A DNA stretch of 64,000 nucleotides, from contig NZ_BSOA01000003.1 in assembly GCF_030160275.1 (NCBI RefSeq), positions 62,001 to 126,000 of the forward strand, written 5' to 3'. This DNA is from Dyella flagellata. Its GTDB lineage: Bacteria > Pseudomonadota > Gammaproteobacteria > Xanthomonadales > Rhodanobacteraceae. How positions within the stretch are numbered: the first letter of the stretch is position 1; every line of letters begins with the position of its first letter. The notes under the pieces are model-generated. The model did no database searches and was not told the origin of the DNA. It was given only the letters and a program-made list of their open reading frames with translations. The position numbers were made by a program, and so were the translations under genes. Of this stretch, positions 27,262-34,809 are shown piece after piece.

Positions 27262-27494
27262 ACGTCCTCCACGGTTGCAGCATCGACCTTGTCGTATTCA
27301 GCATGAGTACCAATGAACTTGATATAGGCAGCCTGAAATCGATAAGCCACGGCCACGATTAAGCGGTAATCATTGCCCTTGATACTGAACACCACGCGGC
27401 TTTTTCCGACGAAGCTGGCGCTGGCATATTTGCTTTTGATGTCTTGAGGGGTTGCCCACGAAGCCGTCTTGGCCTCGTCGTAATAGCTTGTCAT
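27258..27494 (-). CDS. higB: N-terminally truncated HigB-type toxin
   Basis: HigB toxins are ribosome-dependent mRNA interferases of the RelE fold, usually about 95-105 residues. This 78-residue frame starts at YYDEAKTASWATPQDIKSKY, which aligns after the first 20-25 residues of the family, and continues normally (RVVFSIKGNDYRLIVAVAY, FIGTHAEYDKVDAATV). A stop codon 8 codons upstream in frame rules out an N-terminal extension. Its ATG overlaps the stop of the TonB-like gene (ATGA), so the 5' part was probably lost at that junction. Activity without the first helix is doubtful. Confidence 0.75.
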   Translation of the reverse strand: MTSYYDEAKTASWATPQDIKSKYASASFVGKSRVVFSIKGNDYRLIVAVAYRFQAAYIKFIGTHAEYDKVDAATVEDV

Positions 27495-28024
27495 CTCGGC
27501 GCCAACTGCCCCGTTTCACCGCTGAAGCGCATCGGCAAATCGCCGCTCACGCCTTGCGGGTGATCCGTCGGCACCGCAAAGCGCCAGTGCCGCGCGATGT
27601 CCATCGCATTCGTATCCAGGATCGCGTCGCCGCTGGATTGCGCGACCGTGGCGGCCGTGACCTGCCCCTGCCCGTCGACCGTCAGATGCAGCAACACATT
27701 GCTCACCGCATGATCTTCCATCCGCTCGCTGGGCAGCGACGACATGGGCGTCGCAATCGGCTGCAACGTAATGGGGAAGTTGGCGGGAACGGCTGGTGTT
27801 GCGGCAACTTCGCCTCGTGCCGGGATGTAACGAGGACGGGCGACCACCATCGCAGCCCTGGAGTGCTGGTGACCGCGGTGTAGCAGATGGATGTTGGCGA
27901 TGCGCGGCCCGGTTTCCGGCGGCGTGGCGCTACCCGCCGTCTGCTCGCTCAGCCACTGGGTGCCCGCCGCGCCGATCACCAGCGCAAGCAGACTCAAAGT
28001 AGCAGTGACACGCAGACGAGGCAT
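27491..28024 (-). CDS. TonB C-terminal domain protein
   Basis: A 177-residue protein with one N-terminal membrane anchor (about 8-26), a periplasmic linker, and a TonB-like C-terminal domain at about 95-170 (LLHLTVDGQGQVTAATVAQS, DTNAMDIARHWRF). It lacks the long Pro-rich spacer of classical TonB, so it may be a small energy transducer or an envelope protein of related fold. It starts 6 bases after the thiolase stop and overlaps higB, so all four genes may share one transcript. Confidence 0.7.
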   Translation of the reverse strand: MPRLRVTATLSLLALVIGAAGTQWLSEQTAGSATPPETGPRIANIHLLHRGHQHSRAAMVVARPRYIPARGEVAATPAVPANFPITLQPIATPMSSLPSERMEDHAVSNVLLHLTVDGQGQVTAATVAQSSGDAILDTNAMDIARHWRFAVPTDHPQGVSGDLPMRFSGETGQLAPR

Positions 28025-28030
28025 AAGGAC

Positions 28031-29317
28031 TCAAGGACGTTCGAGTATCGCCACCACGCCCATGCCGCCGGCGGTGCAGATGGAAATCAGGCCGCGGCCG
28101 GAGCCTTTCTGCTCAAGCAGTTTCGCCAGCGTGGCGACGATGCGCGCCCCGGTGGCGGCGAACGGATGGCCCACGGCGAGGCTGGAGCCGTTCACGTTGA
28201 GCTTGGCCGGATCGATGCTGCCGAAGGGCGCGTCCAGGCCCAGCCGGTGCTTGCAGTAGTCGGCCGATTCCCAGGCGCGTAGCGTGCACAACACCTGCGC
28301 GGCGAAGGCTTCATGGATTTCGTAGTAATCGAAATCCTGCAGGGTGAGTCCGTTGCGCTTGAGCAGGCGCGGGACGGCGATCGTGGGCGCCATCAGCAGG
28401 CCTTCGCCGTGCACGAAATCCACCGCGGCCACTTCCGCATCGCGCAGATAGGCCTGGATCTTCAAACCCCGCTTGGCTGCCCAATCTTCGTTGGCGAGCA
28501 ACACAGCCGCAGCGCCATCGGAGAGGCCGGTGGAATTGCCGGCGGTGAGGGTGCCGTGGCCGGAGGTCTTGTCGAAGGCCGGTTTCAACCCGCCCAGCTT
28601 GTCCATGCTGGTATCCGGGCGCAGGAAGCCGTCACGCTTCACGCCACGGAACGGGACCACCAGGTCGGCAAAGAAGCCGGCGTCATAGGCGGCCGCCAGC
28701 TTGCGATGGCTGTCCAGCGCGAGGCGATCCTGCACGTCACGGCCGATATGCCATTCGCGCGCCATTTTTTCGCAATGATCGCCCATCGACATGCCGGTGC
28801 GCGGCTCGGCCACACCGGGAAAAGATGGCTTCAACTCGCGATAAGAAAAACCGCGCACGGCGGTTTTCAGCTTGTCCAGCGGCGTCCTGGCGCGATTGAC
28901 CGCCAGCAGACGCTTGCGCAGGCGCTGGCTGAAGACGATCGGCACGTCGCTGGTGGTGTCCGAGCCTCCGGCAATGCCGGCCTCGATCTGTCCGGCCGCG
29001 ATCTTGTTGGCGACCAGAATGGTGTTGTCCAGCGAGGTACCGCAGGCGCGGGCGGTGGTGATGCCCGGCGTGGTCGCGGCCAGGCCGGAGCTGAGCAAGG
29101 CCTCGCGGGCCAGGTTCCACTCGGAGGAGTGCTTGATCACCGCCCCCATCGCCACCTCGCCCAGCTCCACACCGTGCAGCCCGAAACGTTCGACCAGCGC
29201 GCCCAGCACCTTCACTGACATGCCGAAGTTGCCGACGTCCGCATAGGCAGTGTTGTTGCGACAGAACGGGATGCGTACACCGCCGACGACGCCAACGCGC
29301 TGCTGCGTGTTTTCCAT
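28031..29317 (-). CDS. fadI: acetyl-CoA C-acyltransferase (thiolase, FadI-like)
   Basis: Beta-oxidation thiolase cleaving 3-ketoacyl-CoA. The 428-residue protein has the nucleophile Cys in TTARACGTSLDN, the catalytic His in YYEIHEAFAAQ, and the C-terminal ICTAGGMG loop with the second Cys. NGSSLAVGHPFAATG is the second thiolase signature. ATG 29317 (MENTQQRV) is preferred over the frame's earlier start. No fadJ partner is next to it, so function outside classical FadIJ is possible. Confidence 0.85.
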   Translation of the reverse strand: MENTQQRVGVVGGVRIPFCRNNTAYADVGNFGMSVKVLGALVERFGLHGVELGEVAMGAVIKHSSEWNLAREALLSSGLAATTPGITTARACGTSLDNTILVANKIAAGQIEAGIAGGSDTTSDVPIVFSQRLRKRLLAVNRARTPLDKLKTAVRGFSYRELKPSFPGVAEPRTGMSMGDHCEKMAREWHIGRDVQDRLALDSHRKLAAAYDAGFFADLVVPFRGVKRDGFLRPDTSMDKLGGLKPAFDKTSGHGTLTAGNSTGLSDGAAAVLLANEDWAAKRGLKIQAYLRDAEVAAVDFVHGEGLLMAPTIAVPRLLKRNGLTLQDFDYYEIHEAFAAQVLCTLRAWESADYCKHRLGLDAPFGSIDPAKLNVNGSSLAVGHPFAATGARIVATLAKLLEQKGSGRGLISICTAGGMGVVAILERP

Positions 29318-29547
29318 AGCCTTGAAAGAGTCCCAGTACATCGATTCAGCAAGGCTAACCCGCTCGGCGCCCTGGCGAAAGCCCGAAACGGCGGTTGCTC
29401 AGCGAATGGTTACGGATAGGTTGAGAAAGTCTTCATCGCGCCGTCAGCGTCGCTAGACCCGTGCTGAGCGCCACGACCGCCCCAAAGGCCGGCCAAAGCG
29501 GCCTGTTAAACTTGCGCCCTCCATATAGATAGACAGGTATCACCCGC

Positions 29548-30669
29548 GTGGAATCCGCCGGTTCGCTGCAAGCCCTGCCCGCCGTCCTGGCCCTGGAACT
29601 GTCGCCGGGCGAACACCCGCAGCGATTGAGTCTCAGCCGCGATGAAGCAGCCGAACTGGCCGCGCTGGTGGCCGAAGATCTGTGCGGCCTGGTGCCCGAA
29701 GTCGCCCAGGCGCGGCTGAGCTTGGGCGGTGCCGTGTTCGATGCGGTGGAACTGTTGCGGCCCGGCTTTCCGGTGTGGGCGACGCTGGACGAGCTGGCGC
29801 GCCGAGTCCCCCGCGGCCAGCTGGAAAACGTGGTGGCCTTCGGCCACCACGATGGCCGCATGCCGGCGCAGCCGCTGGAGCCGGATCCCGCTTATGCAGA
29901 CGGCCCGATGCGCCTGCTGCCGCTGAGCCTGCTCGCATCGGAGGATTTGGCCACGGCCCTGTCCGAACGCATGGAGGTGGAGCTGGTTGGCCGCGGCGAG
30001 GCCGGCGCACGCACCGCCGATTGGCTGATGCGCAGTTTGGGCATACGTTTGGAACACGCCCGCTATCTCAGCCGCAACGATCTACTGGCGCTGACCTGCG
30101 TGCAGTACGAACACGTCAATCTGGCGCCGCTATGGCAAATGCTCGAAGCGGCGATGCTGACGCCCTACCGGCCCGAAGCCACGCTGAGCGCGCGTGGCCT
30201 GGCGCTGCGTTATGCCGAAGGCAAGGTCTGGATGCAGTCGCCGGCCCAATGGCTTGCCGGCCAAGGCGGCGAAACACCCCAGCGCGAGCATGCGTTCGCC
30301 GGCGCGGTGTTCGAGCTGCGCCAATACGCTGCTCTGCTTGAGGCCCATGGCCTGCCGCTGCGGCTGGAAGCGGAGTCCCCGCTCCAGGGACCAGGCTGGC
30401 TCGCCGAAACCCTGGCCACGGCCGATCCCGCCTATGGCGCGCCGGCCTTGTTCGCGCACGAAGCGGCCGGACTCGGCGTAGTGGCAGTGACCGTGGCGCA
30501 AGCCGGCCCGGCCGGACGCGCCCAGGTGCTTGCCCATGGCTATCCCCTGCAAGCGGCGGCGCTCGGGCCTTTGGTGACAGCGCTGGCGGACAGCTTTGGC
30601 GCCGGCAGCGATCTGTATGCGCTGGGCCGGATCCAGCTCGACGAACAAGGCCAGCTAGGGATGCCCTGA
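29548..30669 (+). CDS. conserved hypothetical protein ending in a repeat element
   Basis: A 373-residue soluble protein with no recognised domain; Ala/Leu-rich, strongly biased GC-rich codons. The start is GTG with a weak AGG-like site; no ATG is nearby. Segments such as LGGAVFDAVELLRPGFPVWATL and LGIRLEHARYLSRNDLLALT look like a conserved folded core. The last five codons (LGMP and TGA) lie inside the left terminal repeat of the palindromic element at 30655, so insertion probably changed the C-terminus. Diverges from the thiolase. Confidence 0.6.
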   Translation: MESAGSLQALPAVLALELSPGEHPQRLSLSRDEAAELAALVAEDLCGLVPEVAQARLSLGGAVFDAVELLRPGFPVWATLDELARRVPRGQLENVVAFGHHDGRMPAQPLEPDPAYADGPMRLLPLSLLASEDLATALSERMEVELVGRGEAGARTADWLMRSLGIRLEHARYLSRNDLLALTCVQYEHVNLAPLWQMLEAAMLTPYRPEATLSARGLALRYAEGKVWMQSPAQWLAGQGGETPQREHAFAGAVFELRQYAALLEAHGLPLRLEAESPLQGPGWLAETLATADPAYGAPALFAHEAAGLGVVAVTVAQAGPAGRAQVLAHGYPLQAAALGPLVTALADSFGAGSDLYALGRIQLDEQGQLGMP

Positions 30670-30947
30670 TCTATTCCACGTACCCGTCACCGCACTGTAT
30701 GCACGCCTCGCTTCGCCCCGGCGGCGAAGGCATACCGGGAGTATGTCTAGACGGCGGGGCGAAGCGAGGCGTGCATACAGTGCGGCCCCAACCCTTTGAA
30801 TTTGAATGACGGGGTGACGTCCAGAAGGCCCGCAGGCCGTGCCCCGCGGCTTGAACAGACGGCCAGTCTGCCCTGTGCCGCGCGACACGCCCTGCGGGCC
30901 TTCTGGACGTCATGCCGGGCACGTGGAATAGATCAGGGCATCCCTAG
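30655..30947. mobile_element. composite palindromic MITE-like element, copy 1
   Basis: A 293-bp element bounded by inverted terminal repeats (CTAGGGATGCCCTGATCTAT and on to CCACGT) with CTAG at both ends. Inside are two long stem-loops: hairpin B at 30690-30785 (about 31-bp stem, CCGCACTGTATGC start) and hairpin A at 30816-30911 (stem start GACGTCCAGAAGGCCCGCAG, 96 bases). A 30-base AT-richer spacer lies between. No protein is encoded. A second copy in the opposite orientation lies at 48589. CTAG at both ends fits target duplication by an IS5-type (YTAR-targeting) transposase, which is inference. Confidence 0.8.
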
Positions 30948-31121
30948 GTGCACCTGCCGCCGCATTGCATTGATTTGATCTGTAAAACCTGGGTTTGACC
31001 GGCGCCGAGTTCATCCTCCCCCCGGCGTGAAAGGGAGCGCGCTGGACTGTGCCAACAGGAGGATGCATTTGGCACGCCGTCCGGCGCATGATGTACGGAC
31101 ACACGAGCGCATCGGAATCGC

Positions 31122-33596
31122 ATGCCCAAGCTGACGCACCCCGTCGAAGGCGATCCGTCAGACCCGGATCTGCTTGCCCACGTCGTGCAGAGCGTACCGG
31201 CGCTGCTTACCTATGTTGATATGCGCGAGCACTTCGTGTTCGCCAACGAGGCGCACCGGCGCTGGTTCGGCCTCGATCCGGGCCAGATCGTGGGCAAGCC
31301 GGTCAGCGAAGTCCTGGATCCGGAAAGCTATCTGCGTATTCGTGCCGCGCTGCTGCAGGCCTTGGGTGGCCACCCTTCCAGCTACGAAGGCCAGCTGTTC
31401 GATCGCATGCAGCACCGCTACGTGCATGGCAGCTTCACGCCTGACCGCGACGACCAGGGGCGACTGCGCGGTGTACTCACCGTATTCACCGATATCACCG
31501 AGCGCCACGCGCTGGAAGAGCAGTTGCGCGAAAGCGAGCAGCGCTTTTCGCAGGCGTTCCAGCACGCCGCGATCGGCATGGCGATGATTCTCCCCGATGG
31601 CCGCTACCAGCGTGTGAATGCCGCCCTGTGCAACATGCTCGGCTACAACGAAGCGCAGATGCGCACGATGAGTTGGCGCGATGTGACGCATCCGGACGAT
31701 CTGCCGGTGAGCGAAGCGCTGGCTACGCAAATCATCAATGGTCGGCGCGAGGCGTTCCAGACGGAAAAGCGCTACCTCCATCGCGACGGCCATGTCGTGC
31801 ACGTACTGGTCAGCGTCTCGCAGGTGCGCAGCGATTCGGGGCAGCTCAATTACGTGGTAAGCCAGGTCCAGGACATTACCAAGCGCAAGCAGTACGAGGA
31901 CGCCTTGTTCCGCGAGCGCCAACTGGCGGAGGTCACCTTAAATTCGATCGGCGACGCGGTGATCACCACCGATGTCGCGCTCAACATCACCACGCTAAAC
32001 CCGATCGCCGAAGCCATGACCGGCTGGTCCAGCGCCGATGCGAAGGGATGTCCGCTGGACGATGTCTTCCGCCTGCGTGACATCAACAACCGCCAGCCGC
32101 TCGATAACCCGCTGCGTCATGCGATGCGACGCAACGCCAGCGTGGATTTCAGCGGCCGTGCGATCCTGCTCCACCGCAACGGCTTCGAGACGCCGATCGA
32201 GACTTCTTCGGCCCTGATCCACGACCACACCGGCAACGTTACCGGCGGCGTGCTGGTCTGCCACGACATCAGTGAAACCCGCACACTGGCGCTGAAGATG
32301 ATCCAGCTGGCCCAGCACGACACGCTTACGGGCCTGCCCAATCGCAGCCTGCTGTACGCGCGCATTGAACAGGCCACGGCGATGGCAACGCAACGCCATC
32401 GCCAATGCGCCCTGCTTTACCTGGACCTCGATCACTTCCGTCGCGTCAACGACACGCTTGGCCATGGTGTAGGCGATCAGGTCTTGCAGGTCGTGGCGCA
32501 GCAGATCCGCAGCGTGCTGCGCGATAGCGAGGACATGGCGTTCCGCTACAACGGCGACGAATTCGTGGTGCTGCTGCCGCGCGTGGATGACGCCGACGAA
32601 GCCGCCAGTTTCGCGCGCAAGCTGCTTGATGCCTGCTCGCAGACGCAGGTACCGCACCTGCCGCCGCTGGAGGTCCGCGCCAGCATCGGCATCAGCCTGT
32701 TCCCGCGCGATGGGATCGAGCCGGATGCGCTGGTGCGCACGGCCGATGCGGCGATGTACGAAGTTAAAACCCAGGGCCGCGATGGCTACTGCTTCTACGC
32801 CCCGGAAATGAGCCAGCGTACCGCCGCCAGCCAGCGCATCGAAAACGTGTTGCGCCACGCGCTGGCGCACAATGAGTTGCTGCTGCAATACCAGCCCAAG
32901 GTGGACGCGAAGCTCGGCCATATCGTCGGCGCGGAGGCGCTGCTGCGCCTGCACGTGAACGGCGAAGAGGTGTTCACGCCGGACCAGTTCATCCCGGTGG
33001 CGGAGGATACCGGCCTGATCGTTTCGATCGGCACCTGGGCGCTGCGCGAAGCCTGCCTGCAGGCGCGCAGCTGGCAGCGCGATGGACATCCGATCGCGAT
33101 CTCGGTGAACGTCTCGCCCTTGCAGTTCCAATACGCCGGCTTCTACGAACGGCTCGACGCCATCCTCAACGAGACCGGGCTCGACCCGCGGCTGCTCGAA
33201 CTGGAACTGACCGAACGCACCATGATGAGCGGCGGCGATGGCACCATCCGCCTGCTGCGGCGCATCCGCCAGCGTGGGGTGCGGCTGTCGCTGGACGATT
33301 TCGGCACCGGCTACAACAGCCTTTCCTACCTCAAGCATTTTCCGGTCGATGCCTTGAAGATCGAGCGCGCGTTCGTGCGCGACATCACTCAGGATGCGGA
33401 AACGGCAGCCATCACCCGCGCCATCATCGGCATGGCGCGCAGCCTCAACAAGGACGTGATCGCCGAAGGTGTGGAAACGGAGGTGCAAAGCGCCTTCCTG
33501 CGCGATGCGGGTTGCTCGCACATGCAGGGCTTTTTGTTCGGCGCACCGATGCCGGCGGAGAAGTTCGAGGAAAGGCTGGTCGTAACTGACGACTGA
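31122..33596 (+). CDS. PAS-GGDEF-EAL c-di-GMP signalling protein
   Basis: An 824-residue soluble regulator: PAS domains at about 18-130, 135-255 and 265-385, GGDEF at about 395-550, EAL at about 570-815. The EAL domain keeps its catalytic set: GAEALLR, NVSPLQF, LELELTE, SLDDFGTG, DALKIERAFV, VIAEGVET and MQGFLFG. The GGDEF motif reads NGDEF (in FRYNGDEFVV) and the upstream RxxD inhibitory site is replaced by DSED, so cyclase activity is questionable while phosphodiesterase activity is likely. No membrane segment. It starts about 175 bases after the palindromic element. Confidence 0.9.
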   Translation: MPKLTHPVEGDPSDPDLLAHVVQSVPALLTYVDMREHFVFANEAHRRWFGLDPGQIVGKPVSEVLDPESYLRIRAALLQALGGHPSSYEGQLFDRMQHRYVHGSFTPDRDDQGRLRGVLTVFTDITERHALEEQLRESEQRFSQAFQHAAIGMAMILPDGRYQRVNAALCNMLGYNEAQMRTMSWRDVTHPDDLPVSEALATQIINGRREAFQTEKRYLHRDGHVVHVLVSVSQVRSDSGQLNYVVSQVQDITKRKQYEDALFRERQLAEVTLNSIGDAVITTDVALNITTLNPIAEAMTGWSSADAKGCPLDDVFRLRDINNRQPLDNPLRHAMRRNASVDFSGRAILLHRNGFETPIETSSALIHDHTGNVTGGVLVCHDISETRTLALKMIQLAQHDTLTGLPNRSLLYARIEQATAMATQRHRQCALLYLDLDHFRRVNDTLGHGVGDQVLQVVAQQIRSVLRDSEDMAFRYNGDEFVVLLPRVDDADEAASFARKLLDACSQTQVPHLPPLEVRASIGISLFPRDGIEPDALVRTADAAMYEVKTQGRDGYCFYAPEMSQRTAASQRIENVLRHALAHNELLLQYQPKVDAKLGHIVGAEALLRLHVNGEEVFTPDQFIPVAEDTGLIVSIGTWALREACLQARSWQRDGHPIAISVNVSPLQFQYAGFYERLDAILNETGLDPRLLELELTERTMMSGGDGTIRLLRRIRQRGVRLSLDDFGTGYNSLSYLKHFPVDALKIERAFVRDITQDAETAAITRAIIGMARSLNKDVIAEGVETEVQSAFLRDAGCSHMQGFLFGAPMPAEKFEERLVVTDD

Positions 33597-33599
33597 CGG

Positions 33600-33627
33600 G
33601 TAGGTTGGGGGTTGCACCCCAACCTAC
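33600..33627. repeat. short palindrome, GTAGGTTGGGG type
   Basis: A single perfect inverted repeat (GTAGGTTGGGG, loop, CCCCAACCTAC), related to but shorter than the GTAGGCTGGGAT family. It lies between two convergent genes and its TAG (minus strand) is the stop codon of the HDOD gene. Confidence 0.85.
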
Positions 33628-34649
33628 GTCCGAAACGCCCGGCGCAACTCCTGCTGCGCACGCTCCAGCAATACGTCCGGCAGGCGGTCCACCCGCGCCG
33701 ACGCAGGCGGCGTCGCGCGATCGACCACGTGATTGTCGGCCAGCATCTGGATCATCGCCAGGTGATCGGCCGCCAGCAGCGCGTTGCCCAGTTCGGTCAC
33801 CGGCGCCCTAGCGCGTACTTCCAGCCGCTCACGCAGTGCCTCGATCACGTTGGGCGGCAACTCCCAATGCTTGGCCGCGCGCAAGGTGAGATGGTTCGCC
33901 AGATGGACATAGCCGATCAGGAAGGAACGGCTGAAAACGCCGAGCGTGGGTGGCGCCTCCTGGTCCAGCACGCGAATCATCGCACCCACGCCGGCATTGC
34001 AGACGATGCCGGCCAGGTACGCTTCGAACGGGTCGCCCTGTCCACGCGCGAGATACGTGCTGGCGTGCGCGCAGCGTTCCGCATGATCCCATAGCCGCTG
34101 ACCGGCGGCGTGGCCGAGCATGCCCGCGCTGGCCTGCAGGATCGGCTTCATCACGTGCTGGGTCACCATCTGGCGCAAGCCGTCATGACCGAGCAACACG
34201 ACGGCGTGCTGCAAGCTGGAGATCGGCCGCGCGGTGCGATAGTGCGCGCTGCGGCTGACCCGCATCACCTCGCCGACCAGCACCGGATCACGCCCGATCA
34301 GCTTGGCCACCTTGGTACCGTCGGAGTTGTCGCTTTTGAGCAGGCGCAACAGCTGTGGCAGCACCTCCGGCAGGCGCGGCAAGGTGGAGATGTCGAAGCG
34401 ATCGCCGCCACACAGCTCGTCCAGCCGCCGCAGCATCACCTGCTCCTGCAGCCGCATCTCCACTTTCTCGGAGCTCGGCATGCCGAGCACCAGACGATAG
34501 AACCAGTCCTGGATGTCCGCACTGCTCAGCGCCGGCACCGGCTCCTGCGGCGCCCCGTCTTCCGGCCATGGCAGGACCACGCCGAGGCGCGGCCGCTCTT
34601 TCGGCGGCGGCGCTTCGCTTGCAAACAGTCGCTTCCAGAATCCGCTCAT
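33624..34649 (-). CDS. HDOD domain protein
   Basis: A 341-residue cytoplasmic protein. The N-terminal 90 residues are Pro-rich then helical. The HDOD domain runs from about 90 to 290 (LPRLPEVLPQLLRLLKSDN, KLIGRDPVLVGEVMRVSRSAHY, LQHAVVLLGHDGLRQMV). HDOD proteins are non-catalytic relatives of HD phosphohydrolases, used in motility and signalling circuits. The stop codon lies in the adjacent palindrome. Converges with the GGDEF-EAL gene, which may point to a common pathway (inference). Confidence 0.8.
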   Translation of the reverse strand: MSGFWKRLFASEAPPPKERPRLGVVLPWPEDGAPQEPVPALSSADIQDWFYRLVLGMPSSEKVEMRLQEQVMLRRLDELCGGDRFDISTLPRLPEVLPQLLRLLKSDNSDGTKVAKLIGRDPVLVGEVMRVSRSAHYRTARPISSLQHAVVLLGHDGLRQMVTQHVMKPILQASAGMLGHAAGQRLWDHAERCAHASTYLARGQGDPFEAYLAGIVCNAGVGAMIRVLDQEAPPTLGVFSRSFLIGYVHLANHLTLRAAKHWELPPNVIEALRERLEVRARAPVTELGNALLAADHLAMIQMLADNHVVDRATPPASARVDRLPDVLLERAQQELRRAFRT

Positions 34650-34719
34650 GTCCGGCCTAGCTGGCTCTCATCGGACAAGGTATCGGCAGGAAGGAGCAAG
34701 GCTTGATGGGGCGGGGTCC

Positions 34720-34792
34720 GTAGGCTGGGATGACAATCCCAGCATTGCCATGCACGCCGCGTCGCAATGCTGGGATTGTCATCCCAGCCTAC
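34720..34792. repeat. REP-like double palindrome
   Basis: GTAGGCTGGGATGACAATCC at the left and GTCATCCCAGCCTAC at the right, between the HDOD gene start and the M61 peptidase stop. Confidence 0.9.
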
Positions 34793-34809
34793 AAGACCGA
34801 CTTGCCGTG

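Noticed and set aside
30796-30978. Similar 60-90 codon frames inside both composite elements
   Set aside because: They arise from the conserved hairpin A sequence; no ribosome site, and frame ends differ between copies.
30980-31010. TAAAACCT and GCCGAGTT before the GGDEF-EAL gene
   Set aside because: Spacing is 13 rather than 11 bases, so not a credible FliA promoter.
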